A DNA stretch of 46,387 nucleotides, taken from contig JACJWA010000005.1 of NCBI GenBank assembly GCA_020637395.1, forward strand, positions 1 through 46,387. Reading direction: 5' to 3'. The DNA is from Calditrichota bacterium. GTDB lineage: Bacteria; Electryoneota; RPQS01. Of this stretch, positions 16,006-26,238 are shown piece after piece (within the stretch, counting starts at the first letter, position 1; each line of letters starts with the position of its first letter). The notes under the pieces are model-generated. The model had not been told where the DNA came from. It did no database searches and saw nothing but the letters and a program-made list of their open reading frames with translations. The position numbers were made by a program, and so were the translations under genes.

Positions 16006-18528
16006 ATGTTGCGACTGCTTTGTATTTTCATCTTTGCTCTTGCCGCGCAAGCCGCCGAGTGGACGATTTCCGACTGGAAAACAGCTCCTGCCGTGCCACT
16101 GCCGCCCGTGGCATTTGAAGATTCGACGATCAAGACTGCGGATTTGTTGGGACAAGTTTCGGTGGACGGGACCACGCTTGATCTGAGCGCAAACATATGG
16201 CGCGAACACTCCGGCGCTGAGCTGAGTTTTCATTCGGAAGCGCTGCGAACCTATGGACTGGCGGCGTCGTATGTGACGGCGGATAGCTATACAAAAGCCA
16301 CGCTTGATGTGACGGGCACGCGCCCGTTCGCCGTGTTTGGAAACGGAAAAGAGCTTGCGAAAGCGGCGACTGCGGACAGTGGTGTCTACAAGGTTTCGCA
16401 CGACCTCACTCTGGATCGCACACGCCTGACGCTGCTGATTTCGACGGTGTCGCAAGCCACGGACAGCGGAGCTTGGACGCTTTCGGCGAAACTGAAAACG
16501 GATTCCGCTTCCACGGCTCTGCTGTCTGCGGGAACAGATCTTTCGTTTCGTCCGGCGCACTTCGAGCGCGAGTCGGAACTGGAATCTCTGGCCGGGTTGG
16601 TGATGTCGCCGGACGGGAAGTATCTTGCTTTCAGGCGGAGCATTCGCGAAGGCGACGAGAATGACAAGCAGAGTTGGGTGGAACTCTGGGATGTGGACGC
16701 GTCTAAGCCTTATCATGTTTTCGGACGCGAGGGCGGACCGTCGGGGCTGGAATTTTCTCCGGACGGCAAGTCGCTCTATTACCTGCTGAACACCGACAAC
16801 GGTTCGGAAGTTTGGGTGATGAAGCTTGCGTCGCGCACATCGGAGCGCCTGCTTTCCGCGGTGAAAAATATGGATCGCTTTCAGGTATCGGCGGACGGAA
16901 AGAGCATTGTTTACTCGGTGAGCAAGGAGAAGCCGGAAAACAAGACCGGCTACGATCTCTTCCGCGAGTTGGAAGATCGCGTGTACACGTATAACGACCG
17001 CCGCGAGTTGTTCGTCGCGGACCTTGTTGCAAGTGTGACGCGGCCATTGACGACGACCGGGAAATTTGAGTTGGACAAGTGGAGTCTATCTCCTTCGGGC
17101 AAACAAGTGGTGTTGGTGAAGGCCGAGCCGAAGCAGGGCAGGCCATATGTGCGGCAGGAGTTTTGGACTCTGAGTCTGGTGTCGGGGGAAAGCCGCAAGG
17201 TGTATGATCGTTCCACGATTGAAGCTCCGCAGAATCTGTGTTGGATAGATGAAAACCGCATCGCCTATTCGGCGGGATCGCACGACGCCGCGCCGGAGGA
17301 CACGGTCTTTCACAATGCGACGCAGCTCGTGGCCTTTACCTTGGACTTGCGCACGGGAGAGCACAAGAATCTGACCGGCCAGCAGGATTTTTCATTGTTG
17401 GATCAGGGGAGTCAACCGGGAATTGTGCTTAATCCTCGTGACCGGAATCTCTATATGTATGTTGCTCTGGGCGGTCACACGCAGTTGGCAAGGAGCACCG
17501 TGGACGGGAAGTCCATTAAGTATCGTCCGTTCAAGAGCTCCTACGACTTCATAGATGAGCCTGCTTTCGCAGCGAACGGCTCGCGCGCGGCCTATGTGGT
17601 GTCGGACTTCAATTCACCTATGGCGATTGCGGTTTTGGACATGGCGGCAAACCGCGAGCGGGTGCTGTTTGATCCCAATGCGAAGATTGTTCAAGATTGG
17701 GAGTTCGGGACGATGGAGGAGTGGAACTTCACGAATCGTCTGGGCATTCAGATTGACGGCTGGATCTACAAACCGGCCAATTTCTCAGCAGACAAGACGT
17801 GGCCGTTGATCGTGTATTATTATGCAGGCGTTTCGCCGCGCGACGTTCGGTTCAGCTACACCTATCAGTTCTGGCTGGCAAATGGCTATGTGGTGTATGT
17901 GCTGAACACGGTGGGGGCATTTGGCCGGGGGCAGGAGTTTGCGGATTATCATGCAAACGACTGGGGCACCGAAGCGACGCAGGATGTGATTGAAGGGACT
18001 GAGAAAGTGCTGGCCGCGCATCCGTATCTCGACGGATCGCACATGGGCTGTTACGGAGGAAGTTACGGCGGGTTTATCACGCTGGATCTTGTGACCAAGA
18101 CCGGGATGTTCACGACGGCGATAGACATGTACGGCATCTCGAATATCACAAACTATTTTGGCGGCGGAATGTGGGGGTATTGGTACAGCGACATCGCGGC
18201 GCCGGGGAGCTACCCGTGGACTCGCAAGGACATTTTCGTGGATAAGTCTCCGATCTACAATGCGGACAAGATCAAGACTCCGCTGTTGATTCTGCACGGC
18301 GGGATTGACGACAATGTGCCGTGGATTGAGTCGGATCAGATGTTTGTCAGCTTGAAGCTGTTGGGGCAGGATGCGGTCTATGCCCGATTCAAGGATGAGA
18401 CGCACAATATCAACGTAAAGTACAGCAATCTGGTTGAGCATCGGCAAATGATGCTGGAATGGTTCGACAAGTATCTAAAGGGCCAATCCGCAGCTTGGGA
18501 TGCCCGGCTGAAGGCCTACGGAGAGTAG
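16006..18528 (+). CDS. Secreted prolyl oligopeptidase-family (S9) peptidase
   Basis: 840 residues from the ATG at 16006, chosen because a signal peptide follows directly (MLRLLCIFIFALAAQAA); an upstream TTG at 15991 is less likely. A beta-propeller-type N-terminal part (PDGKYLAF, SPDGKSLYYL, SADGKSIVYS blades) precedes an alpha/beta hydrolase domain. The triad is visible: Ser686 in GGSYGG, Asp768 in GGIDDNV and His800 in DETHN. Such enzymes (DPP IV or acylaminoacyl-peptidase types) trim short peptides in the periplasm or outside. It follows spmB closely and ends before a terminator. Confidence 0.93.
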   Translation: MLRLLCIFIFALAAQAAEWTISDWKTAPAVPLPPVAFEDSTIKTADLLGQVSVDGTTLDLSANIWREHSGAELSFHSEALRTYGLAASYVTADSYTKATLDVTGTRPFAVFGNGKELAKAATADSGVYKVSHDLTLDRTRLTLLISTVSQATDSGAWTLSAKLKTDSASTALLSAGTDLSFRPAHFERESELESLAGLVMSPDGKYLAFRRSIREGDENDKQSWVELWDVDASKPYHVFGREGGPSGLEFSPDGKSLYYLLNTDNGSEVWVMKLASRTSERLLSAVKNMDRFQVSADGKSIVYSVSKEKPENKTGYDLFRELEDRVYTYNDRRELFVADLVASVTRPLTTTGKFELDKWSLSPSGKQVVLVKAEPKQGRPYVRQEFWTLSLVSGESRKVYDRSTIEAPQNLCWIDENRIAYSAGSHDAAPEDTVFHNATQLVAFTLDLRTGEHKNLTGQQDFSLLDQGSQPGIVLNPRDRNLYMYVALGGHTQLARSTVDGKSIKYRPFKSSYDFIDEPAFAANGSRAAYVVSDFNSPMAIAVLDMAANRERVLFDPNAKIVQDWEFGTMEEWNFTNRLGIQIDGWIYKPANFSADKTWPLIVYYYAGVSPRDVRFSYTYQFWLANGYVVYVLNTVGAFGRGQEFADYHANDWGTEATQDVIEGTEKVLAAHPYLDGSHMGCYGGSYGGFITLDLVTKTGMFTTAIDMYGISNITNYFGGGMWGYWYSDIAAPGSYPWTRKDIFVDKSPIYNADKIKTPLLILHGGIDDNVPWIESDQMFVSLKLLGQDAVYARFKDETHNINVKYSNLVEHRQMMLEWFDKYLKGQSAAWDARLKAYGE

Positions 18529-18636
18529 GCTGAAGTTAGAACAAAAGAGAGGCAGGGGACAAAAGTCAGCGATACATCCGGTGAGGCGGTTCTCTCTAAC
18601 TCCATAAGAAACAGCTTTTGGGTGCAGGTGATTGAG

Positions 18637-18667
18637 AAGCGGGGCAGGGATGCCTCGCTTTTCTTTG
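18637..18667 (+). terminator. Terminator after the S9 peptidase
   Basis: A 10-bp stem AAGCGGGGCA / TGCCTCGCTT (one G-T pair) with a GGGA loop is followed by TTCTTTG. It lies about 110 nt after the peptidase stop and upstream of the next promoter. Confidence 0.65.
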
Positions 18668-18688
18668 AAATTCGTGCAGGTGTTGAAC

Positions 18689-18717
18689 TTGCACGACCGA
18701 TGAGGTTTCGCTACTTT
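18689..18717 (+). promoter_or_regulatory. Possible promoter of the giant C25-like gene
   Basis: TTGCAC (18689-18694), a 17-nt spacer and TACTTT (18712-18717) lie between the terminator and the start at 18785. Plausible by position and spacing, with imperfect boxes. Confidence 0.45.
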
Positions 18718-18784
18718 AACGTGGATAAGACAGGCCCGGGGTCTCGGGCGTTTCGTTACTCAATGGACGACTTGGAGGAAGTTC

Positions 18785-21700
18785 ATGGCAAGTATTTCAG
18801 GACTGTTCACTCGCGCGCTCATCGTACTTGCTTTCGCCTGTACGGCAATTGCAGAACAGGCGGATACGGCACCAATTTATTCGACGTATCAAGGCAAAGG
18901 GGCGGCGCTGACGGTCAGCAAGACCGGTCCGGAGTACACTTCGATTGCCTATGATGGCTCGGGCCTCGAGCGCAGGACGCTGGTGAAGGATTTCGAGACG
19001 TATGATTTCGTCGGAATAGACGGGGAAGGTCTCTTGACCGAGGAAGGGGCTCCGGCACTGCCGCACGTGACGCGGTTCTACCGGATTCCTGAGACGGGCG
19101 GAGCGGACCTCGTGGTCTCGGCGGCGGAGTACGATGTGATCGAGGATTTCAACTGCGTGCCGTATGTGGAAGAAGGCAACGAGTTCCGCGGCGACATGCG
19201 CAATCCGATGATCTACGGCTCGGATGCCTGGTATCCGCCGGTGATTGCGGAAATGTCGGACCCGATGATCATGCGTGATTTCCGCGTGGTGACGGTGCGC
19301 ATTTATCCGGTGCAGGTGAATCCGGTGACGCGTCAGGCGCGAGTGTACCGCAATGTTCAGGTGGAAGTGGTTCCGAACGACCTGCCGTCGGTGAACGAGC
19401 TGTCGCGCGTTCGCCGTCCGACCAAGTCGTTCGTGCCGATGTATCAGCAGTTGATCGAGAATTTGGACGATCACGCGCTGGACGACGCGACGACCAAGCC
19501 GGGTACCTATATGATTTTCTCGAAGGATACTTCGACGGCGAATCAGTGGGTGGACAGCCTCGTGTTGTGGAAGACGCGCTCCGGTCACCTTGTGGATTTG
19601 CACAAGCAGACGGGCAACTGGTCGGCCACGGCGATCATGAACATCATTCGCACGAACTTCCAGGATCCGAATATCGAAGACGAGGACCGTGTGGAGTTTG
19701 TGGCGCTGATGGGTGATCCGCAGTCGGGCTTCGGAATGCCGGTTTCGGGTTCAGGAGACTATGACCACGGCTATGCGCTGGGCAACACGGGCGACGATCT
19801 GGAAGACATCGGCGTGGGCCGTTTCTGTGCGTCGTCGGGCAGCGATTTCGCGACGCTCTATTCGAAGACCGTGGCCTACGAGCGCACGCCATACATGGAC
19901 GATCCGACGTGGTTCCGCAAGGCGTTTTTGTATGCGGGTATTGCTCGGGAATTGACGTCGAACTACACCACGTTTCAGTGGTTCCAGGATATTCTGATTC
20001 GCAACACGGCAATTGACAGTGTGTATCTGTTGACGCACAATTCGGATGCGGTGAACGACGCGACGATTACTCAGCAGATCAATGCGGGCCGCGGCATCTT
20101 CCTGTGGCGCGGAAGCTGGATCGGCGGTATGGGTACCAATGTCGCCGGACAGTGCAACAACGGTGCGAAGCTGCCGATTTCTTTGACGGTAACCTGCGCG
20201 ACGGGTTCGTTTGAATCCGGTTTGGCGGTGTCCGAGTCTTGGGCTCTGGCCGGTTCGCAAGGTACGCCGAAGGGTGCGGTGTGCGGATTGGGTGTGGCGA
20301 CGGCGGGAACGCATCCGCCGGAAAACCTGTGCGTGACGGGTGGCTTGTGCCACGCGATTGCCAACATGGGGATTGAGCATCTTGGGCATTGCGTGAACTC
20401 GGCGAAGCATTGGCTGGTGCCGACATTTGGCGCGGGTTCAAGTCAGTCGAACAATTTCCAGCGCTGGTTCAACCTGATGGGTGATCCGGGGCTTTCGATT
20501 TGGACGGACACGCCGATGCTGGTGGACGCGACGCATCCGGGCTCGATCAGTTCGGGCGCGCGGTCGCTGTCGTTTCATCTGGGCGAAGACGCGACAGGCG
20601 CTCCGGTTGCGGACGCGCTGGTGACGGCATGGAAAGGCACGGAGTGCTACGTGCGCGCGATCACGGACGCCAACGGCGACGTGGTGCTGCCGATTTCTGT
20701 GGACACTCCGGGCAATTTGCTTCTGACGGCCACGAAGCGCAACATGAAGCCTTATATGGCGACGGTTGCGGTTGCGGCGGCGAGCGAAAACATCGCCTAC
20801 CTTTCGATGACGGTGGACGACGACAACGCCGGCGGCACGTCGGGCAATAGCGACGGTATTATCAATCCGGGCGAAACGGTGGATTTGGCGGTGGTGCTGC
20901 GGAATTCGGGCACGTCGCAGACGGTGACGGGTATTTCGGCGACGATGACGACGACGAACAGCAATGCGACGGTGATGACCGGCTCGTCCACGTTCCCGGA
21001 TCTGGCTCCCGGTCAATCCGCAATGGGCGTGACGGCCTATCGGGTTCAGTTCAGCCATGACTTGCAGCACAACGAAAGCGTTCCGCTGCGGCTGGCGATT
21101 ACATCATCGGGCACGCCGACGGTCAGTCTGGTGGATGTCATGGTTCAGGCGTCACGGATCAACTATTCGTCGCACGCGTTCTCGGCGGCATTCACTCCGG
21201 GACAGACGCGCAACTTGACCGTGACAGTGCGCAACAGCGGCGTGCTGCCTCTGACGGGCGTGACGGCGGAGCTGATTTCGGGAAGTCCGTTTGTGTCGGT
21301 GGACACAGAGACTGCGACGTATCCGAATATCGCGGTGGGCGGCACGGGCGTCAATACGGCCAGTCCGTTTGTGCTGACGGCCAACTCGCTGACGTTCCCG
21401 GGACATCAGGCGCCGATGACGCTCGTATTGACGGGCAACGGCGGTTTTGCGGACACGGTGCATTTCAATGCGGCGGTCGGCACGGCGTCGTCGAATGATC
21501 CGTGCGGCCCGGATGGCTACGGGTACTTTGCCTATGACAACACGGATGCGAGCTACGAATTGCATCCGACGTATAACTATGTGGACATCAGCTCGGGATT
21601 GGGTATTGACCTGAATCTGGATGATCCGGGCGAAAAGACGGTGATCACGTCCGTGTTCTGCACGGCGCGCGCGCTGCCGTTCACGTTCCAGTATTATGGT

Positions 21701-23794
21701 GTCGAGTACGACACGATTACGATCAACGCCAATGGCTGGATTGCGTTCGGCAATCAGAGCTGGGCGGATCACTTCCGCAACTATCCGATTCCGGCGCAGA
21801 GCTCGGCCCGCGCGATGATTGCGCCGCTCTGGGATGACATGAAGACCAACGGTAGCGGTCAGGGTGTGTGGTACTACCATGACACCGTGGAAGACCGCGT
21901 GATTATTCAGTGGAAGGGCACGTCGGGCAGCGGCTGGACCGCGGCTCAGAATTTCGAAGTCATTTTGTATGGTCAGACCGAAACTCCGACTTTGGACGGC
22001 AATGGCCGCATTCTGATTCAATACAACGACGTGACGATGAACACGAGCGGCGCCTTCGGCACGGAGATTTCCGGATCGAGCGTGGGTATTCAGGATGAGT
22101 CGCAGCAGGTTGGTTTGCAGTTGGCCTATCGGACGACCTATTCGCCCGGTTGTGCGACGATTGTGGATGGCCGCGCGATTTTGATTACGACGGATGCGCG
22201 CGCGCTGTTCGGCACGTTGGTCGGAACGGTGACGGATGCCGCGAACGGCCAGCCGATGCAGGATGTTCGTGTTTCGGTGGATGGATTCAGCTATAACGAT
22301 TTCACCGACGCGAACGGCGAATACATGATCGAGAACGTGCTGATCGGTGAATATACGGTGCGTGCGCACAAGGACGGATTCAACGACGCGACCGTGTCTG
22401 AAATTCTGGTCGAGTTGGACAGTACGGAGACTGTGAATTTCAGCATGCTGCATCCGGAGATGGATGTTTCTTCGCAGACTCTGACGATTGCTTACCCGGC
22501 GCAGTCTTCGGCGTCGTTTGACGTGATCAACGACGGCAACGGTCCGCTGGACTATGTGATCCGCATGGAACACACGATTGGCGGACAGGTTGTGGAAAAC
22601 TGGGACGCCTTGCAGATGATCAACATTTCTGATCTGACGGGCGACTTCCAGATGCTGGGTTGCGAGTTTGTGGGTGACTATTGGTTTGTCTCGGGCGGCG
22701 CAAGTCCGACGGGAACGAACTGGATTTATCGTTTCGATCGCGACGGCAATGAGATCACGCCGGCCATTCCGCAGCCTTCGGTGTCGCCGTTCGGCTGGTA
22801 CGATATGGCCTGGGACGGCAACTATCTTTATGGGTCGGAAGACGGCACGGGAACGATCACGGGCATTGACCTTAATGGCAACGTGATGGCTCAGATTCCG
22901 AGTCCATTGAATCCGACGCGCGCGATTGCGTATGATCCGGCTCTGGAGCGGTTCTGGGTGGCGGACTTCACGCAGAATATCTATTCGATAGACCGCGACG
23001 GCAATGTGTTCACGCAGATTGTCAATGACGGTCCGAATGAGCTGGCGATCACGGGTCTGGCCTGGTGGCCGCAGGATCCGGAAGGCTACAAGCTGTATGT
23101 CTTCAGCCGTGACGGCGGAACGAATCAGACGCGTGTGACGCGCATTCATCCGACAACGTTTGATCGTCAGACGGTGGCGTCGCTGGAAGGCGCGGAGTAC
23201 ACGGCGGGCGGCTGCACGGTGGTTTCGGGCTACGACGACCTGATGGTGACGTTCGGCGGCATTCTTCAGAACACATCGGGCGACAAGCTTGGCGTGTATC
23301 AGGTGAAGTTCAATGACGACTGGGCGACGATTGCACCGGCGCAGGCGACGGTGAACGGCGGCGAGTCGCGTGAAGTCACGCTGAATGCGAACTTCGCGGG
23401 CTTCCGAACGGACGTCCACACGGTTTCCTTGTTTGTGTCGAGCGCCGTGCTGGATCAGGAAATCGAGATTCCCGTGACGTTGGACGTCTCGACGGCAATC
23501 GGCGACGAACCCACGGGCGAGCTACTGCCGTTGGAATATGCGCTAAAGCAGAATTACCCGAATCCGTTTAACCCGACGACAACCATTGGCTACAGTTTGA
23601 AGCAGACGACGCATGCGCGTTTGTCCATCTTCAATATTGCGGGCCAGGAAGTGGCGCGACTGGTGGACGGTATTCAGCAGAGCGGCGCTCACACAGTGCA
23701 GTTTGACGCGGCAGGTCTGCCGTCCGGAATGTACATTTATCGTTTGCAGGCAGGCGACTTCTCGCACAGCGCGAAGATGATTCTGCTGAAGTAA
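18785..23794 (+). CDS. Giant gingipain-like (C25) T9SS cargo protein
   Basis: 1669 residues; ATG after GGAGG, with a signal peptide ending near AIAEQ. Order: propeptide-like region (to about 240), C25 caspase-like domain (about 240-580), Ig-like and CARDB-like beta-sandwich domains, a nidogen-like domain (about 960-1120; NANGWIAFGNQSW), a carboxypeptidase-regulatory-like domain (about 1140-1215; GTVTDAANGQPMQDVRVSVDG), a propeller-like stretch, and a T9SS sorting tail from about 1590 (NYPNPFNPTTTI ... KMILLK). The nucleophile Cys471 (TCATGSF) is present, but Arg442 (LWRGSW) stands where gingipains have His. Activity is uncertain. It sits between its own terminators. A sorting tail rules out PorU, the T9SS sortase. 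Confidence 0.88.
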   Translation: MASISGLFTRALIVLAFACTAIAEQADTAPIYSTYQGKGAALTVSKTGPEYTSIAYDGSGLERRTLVKDFETYDFVGIDGEGLLTEEGAPALPHVTRFYRIPETGGADLVVSAAEYDVIEDFNCVPYVEEGNEFRGDMRNPMIYGSDAWYPPVIAEMSDPMIMRDFRVVTVRIYPVQVNPVTRQARVYRNVQVEVVPNDLPSVNELSRVRRPTKSFVPMYQQLIENLDDHALDDATTKPGTYMIFSKDTSTANQWVDSLVLWKTRSGHLVDLHKQTGNWSATAIMNIIRTNFQDPNIEDEDRVEFVALMGDPQSGFGMPVSGSGDYDHGYALGNTGDDLEDIGVGRFCASSGSDFATLYSKTVAYERTPYMDDPTWFRKAFLYAGIARELTSNYTTFQWFQDILIRNTAIDSVYLLTHNSDAVNDATITQQINAGRGIFLWRGSWIGGMGTNVAGQCNNGAKLPISLTVTCATGSFESGLAVSESWALAGSQGTPKGAVCGLGVATAGTHPPENLCVTGGLCHAIANMGIEHLGHCVNSAKHWLVPTFGAGSSQSNNFQRWFNLMGDPGLSIWTDTPMLVDATHPGSISSGARSLSFHLGEDATGAPVADALVTAWKGTECYVRAITDANGDVVLPISVDTPGNLLLTATKRNMKPYMATVAVAAASENIAYLSMTVDDDNAGGTSGNSDGIINPGETVDLAVVLRNSGTSQTVTGISATMTTTNSNATVMTGSSTFPDLAPGQSAMGVTAYRVQFSHDLQHNESVPLRLAITSSGTPTVSLVDVMVQASRINYSSHAFSAAFTPGQTRNLTVTVRNSGVLPLTGVTAELISGSPFVSVDTETATYPNIAVGGTGVNTASPFVLTANSLTFPGHQAPMTLVLTGNGGFADTVHFNAAVGTASSNDPCGPDGYGYFAYDNTDASYELHPTYNYVDISSGLGIDLNLDDPGEKTVITSVFCTARALPFTFQYYGVEYDTITINANGWIAFGNQSWADHFRNYPIPAQSSARAMIAPLWDDMKTNGSGQGVWYYHDTVEDRVIIQWKGTSGSGWTAAQNFEVILYGQTETPTLDGNGRILIQYNDVTMNTSGAFGTEISGSSVGIQDESQQVGLQLAYRTTYSPGCATIVDGRAILITTDARALFGTLVGTVTDAANGQPMQDVRVSVDGFSYNDFTDANGEYMIENVLIGEYTVRAHKDGFNDATVSEILVELDSTETVNFSMLHPEMDVSSQTLTIAYPAQSSASFDVINDGNGPLDYVIRMEHTIGGQVVENWDALQMINISDLTGDFQMLGCEFVGDYWFVSGGASPTGTNWIYRFDRDGNEITPAIPQPSVSPFGWYDMAWDGNYLYGSEDGTGTITGIDLNGNVMAQIPSPLNPTRAIAYDPALERFWVADFTQNIYSIDRDGNVFTQIVNDGPNELAITGLAWWPQDPEGYKLYVFSRDGGTNQTRVTRIHPTTFDRQTVASLEGAEYTAGGCTVVSGYDDLMVTFGGILQNTSGDKLGVYQVKFNDDWATIAPAQATVNGGESREVTLNANFAGFRTDVHTVSLFVSSAVLDQEIEIPVTLDVSTAIGDEPTGELLPLEYALKQNYPNPFNPTTTIGYSLKQTTHARLSIFNIAGQEVARLVDGIQQSGAHTVQFDAAGLPSGMYIYRLQAGDFSHSAKMILLK

Positions 23795-23812
23795 ACTCAA
23801 AGTTTGGAAGGG

Positions 23813-23845
23813 AAGCGGGACGCCCGGCGGCGTCCCGCTTTCATT
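23813..23845 (+). terminator. Strong terminator after the giant C25-like gene
   Basis: A perfect 12-bp stem AAGCGGGACGCC / GGCGTCCCGCTT with a CGGC loop is followed by TCATTTT, 18 nt after the stop codon. Confidence 0.9.
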
Positions 23846-23855
23846 TTGGTGCTGT

Positions 23856-23884
23856 TTGCGAATCGCGGTTGAATTGCGTACCTT
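23856..23884 (+). promoter_or_regulatory. Promoter of the glycosyltransferase-mscS operon
   Basis: TTGCGA (23856-23861), a 17-nt spacer and TACCTT (23879-23884) lie directly after the terminator and 30 nt before the predicted start. Confidence 0.5.
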
Positions 23885-23913
23885 GGCCTCAAACAAACGG
23901 AAAGTCACAACCC

Positions 23914-25074
23914 TTGCGAATCGGTTACGTTCATAGCCGCGCGTTTCCCTCGGTGGAAGCGAATGTTGTTCAGGTCGTGCAGATGTGCCGGGCGTTTGCG
24001 TCATTGGGGCATGAAGTGACTCTGTTCATTCCGAAGCGCGAGGAGTTTGCGACCAGGGACGCTGCGCTCGCACGCGCGCGCGAGCTGTTTGGCGACTCGC
24101 TGGGCTTCAAAGTGGTGTTTGTTCGGCGGTGGAAACTGTTCGGGCGTCTCGAGGTTCTGGGCAGTGTGAAGGGAACTCTTTCGGCCTTGCGCAAGTACCC
24201 ACAAGACCTGATCTATAGCCGCAATCCGTGGTCGGTGGGATTTTTGCCGCGCGCGGGCGTGCCGTTTGTGTGGGAAGCGCATGAAGAGCGCGTGCATGAT
24301 CGCTCGAAGTTTCTCGATCATTTGCTGCGCAGTCTGATTGTCAAGATGTCGAAGAAGCCTGAGCTGCGCAAGATCGTGACGATCTCGCACGCGCTGGCGG
24401 ATGTGTGGGAAGGCTATGGAGTGGCGCGAGCGAAGTTGTTCGCAGCGCATGACGGCGTGGATCTTGACGTATTCGGCAATCCACCGGATCGCAGTGCCAC
24501 GCGCAAGGCACTTGGGCTGGACTTGGAGAGGCGGTTGATCGTTTACACGGGCTCGTTGAAGAGCGATCGCGGCATCGAGATGATTTTGGAGTCGGCGCGT
24601 TGCCTGCCTGAAGCGGATTTTTGCATCGTGGGCGGGACGGAAGAAGAGCTTGCGCATTGGAAAGCGGAAGCGGCCAGGCTTGCGCTCTCCAATCTGCGCT
24701 TTGCAGGTCGCGTGGCGCACCGGGATGTGCCGATGTGGCTCGGCGCGGCGGATGTTTTGCTGATGATGTGGACATGGCGCGTGCCGACGATTCGCGTGTG
24801 CTCGCCGATGAAGCTGTTTGAGTATATGGCGGCGCGCAGAGTGATTGTGGGTCCGGATTTTCCGACGGTGCTGGAAGTATTGGAGCACGAGCGGGACGCG
24901 CTGCTGTTTGAAGCGGATAATCAAGACGCGATGAACGCGGCCTTGCGCAAGGGTCTTGAAGTCTGTGACGACTTGCGCTTGCCGGACCATGCTTATCAGA
25001 AGGTGGCGGGAGACTATACGTGGACCGCTCGCTGCCGTCAGATCATAGAGAGTTTGGAGATGCAGGAGAAATGA
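23914..25074 (+). CDS. Glycosyltransferase, family 4-like
   Basis: 386 residues from the TTG at 23914 (LRIGYVHSRAFPS), with GGAAAG upstream; the longer ORF to 23869 would start inside the promoter. It has the GT-B plan: an N-terminal donor-independent half (FPSVEANVVQVVQMCRAFASLGHEV) and a C-terminal nucleotide-sugar half with IVYTGSLKSDRGIEM and the E-X7-E-like region KLFEYMAARRVIV. It probably adds a sugar in cell-surface or glycan synthesis; sugar and acceptor cannot be told. It overlaps mscS by 4 nt (ATGA), so the two are one operon, though the functional link is unclear. Confidence 0.88.
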   Translation: MRIGYVHSRAFPSVEANVVQVVQMCRAFASLGHEVTLFIPKREEFATRDAALARARELFGDSLGFKVVFVRRWKLFGRLEVLGSVKGTLSALRKYPQDLIYSRNPWSVGFLPRAGVPFVWEAHEERVHDRSKFLDHLLRSLIVKMSKKPELRKIVTISHALADVWEGYGVARAKLFAAHDGVDLDVFGNPPDRSATRKALGLDLERRLIVYTGSLKSDRGIEMILESARCLPEADFCIVGGTEEELAHWKAEAARLALSNLRFAGRVAHRDVPMWLGAADVLLMMWTWRVPTIRVCSPMKLFEYMAARRVIVGPDFPTVLEVLEHERDALLFEADNQDAMNAALRKGLEVCDDLRLPDHAYQKVAGDYTWTARCRQIIESLEMQEK

Positions 25075-26162
25075 CCGTAATACATCCGACATTGCTTGAG
25101 CAATTCCGGCAGATCACCGGGGAAGAGTGGTTGCTTGCCGCAGGCGCGCTGGTTGGCGGCTGGGTGCTGAAAAAGATCGCGATGTTCATTCTCAAGCGCC
25201 TGATGAAGCTTGCGGAGCGCACGGACAGCGATTTCGATGACATCATCATTGCGGCGGTGCGCAGGCCGATTGGATGGTTGTGCTTCCTCCTTGGGCTGTG
25301 GGTTGCGCTCACTGTTCTTCCGCTGCCGACCGAACCTGTGGACATAGATCGTTTCTTCTTCTCCTTCATGAAGTCGGCGACGGTCTTTGTCGGGTTCTGG
25401 CTGGTGGTGCGGTTGATCAGCGGATTTATTCGCTCGGCGGAAGAGAAGACACGCGAGACGAATCCGCAGCTTGCCGGAATCTTGCCGCTGGGCCGCAAGA
25501 CGATTGTGGTCACGATGTGGATTCTTGCGGTTTTGGTTGCGCTGCAGAATATCGGGTACTCGGTGGCTTCGCTGCTCGCGGGAATCGGAATCGGCGGTGC
25601 CGCACTGGCCTTTGCCGCGAAGGACACGCTGGCGAATTTCTTTGGCAGTCTTGTGATTTTCGTGGACAAGCCGTTTGCCATCGGCGAATGGGTGAAGGTG
25701 GGGAATATCGAGGGTACCGTGGAGGATGTGAGCTTGCGCGTCACGCGTGTGCGGACCTTTGAGCGCAGCCTGATCACAGTTCCGAATCAGGATTTGACAA
25801 CCAAACCAATTGAAAATTTTTCGCGCCGAGAACGCAGAAGGATCAAGTTCACGATTGGCGTGACGTATGACACTTCAATTGACAAGATAGAAGCGGGAAT
25901 CGAGCATGTGCGGAAGATCATTGCGGAGCATCCCGGACTGGAGACGGAGGAGCAGTATGTGTATTTCACGCAGTTCGCGGACTTCAGTTTGAATATTCTC
26001 GTGCAGTGCTACACGTTGGAAACCGATTACCGGAAGTACTTGGAGATTCAGCATGCTCTGTTGATCGCGATCAAGCGCCAGTTCGAGTCGCTGGGGATTG
26101 AGTTCGCATTTCCGACGCAGTCGCTGCACATCGAGAGTCTGCCCAAAGGCCAAAGCGACTGA
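25071..26162 (+). CDS. MscS-family mechanosensitive channel
   Basis: 363 residues from the ATG overlapping the glycosyltransferase stop. Four or five membrane helices lie in the first 180 residues. The pore helix and beta domain match MscS: VASLLAGIGIGGAALAFAAKD, then NFFGSLVIFVDKPF, GEWVKVGNIEGTVEDVSLR and the TVPNQDL-type motif. A C-terminal soluble domain follows. These channels open under membrane tension and release solutes on osmotic downshock. A strong bidirectional terminator follows. Confidence 0.94.
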   Translation: MTVIHPTLLEQFRQITGEEWLLAAGALVGGWVLKKIAMFILKRLMKLAERTDSDFDDIIIAAVRRPIGWLCFLLGLWVALTVLPLPTEPVDIDRFFFSFMKSATVFVGFWLVVRLISGFIRSAEEKTRETNPQLAGILPLGRKTIVVTMWILAVLVALQNIGYSVASLLAGIGIGGAALAFAAKDTLANFFGSLVIFVDKPFAIGEWVKVGNIEGTVEDVSLRVTRVRTFERSLITVPNQDLTTKPIENFSRRERRRIKFTIGVTYDTSIDKIEAGIEHVRKIIAEHPGLETEEQYVYFTQFADFSLNILVQCYTLETDYRKYLEIQHALLIAIKRQFESLGIEFAFPTQSLHIESLPKGQSD

Positions 26163-26184
26163 CGAATCAAGTTTTGACATGAAA

Positions 26185-26218
26185 AAAAGCGGGCCGCTCA
26201 TTGGAGCGGCCCGCTTTT
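26185..26218. terminator. Bidirectional terminator between mscS and the second C25-like gene
   Basis: A perfect 15-bp stem (AAAAGCGGGCCGCTC / GAGCGGCCCGCTTTT, ATTG loop) flanked by A and T tracts serves the convergent genes on both sides. Confidence 0.92.
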
Positions 26219-26238
26219 GATTTGGGAGTGACTTGCGC

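Noticed and set aside
18622..18954. 110-codon frame before the giant C25-like gene
   Set aside because: It runs through a terminator and the likely promoter and overlaps the signal peptide of the real gene in another frame.
21152..23419. 755-codon open frame on the minus strand opposite the giant C25-like gene
   Set aside because: Composed of Arg/His/Val-rich low-complexity sequence without motifs; it mirrors the codon pattern of the real gene in a GC-rich genome. Similar long antisense frames at 5207-6355, 13348-14607, 36319-37401 and 39333-40466 were dropped for the same reason.
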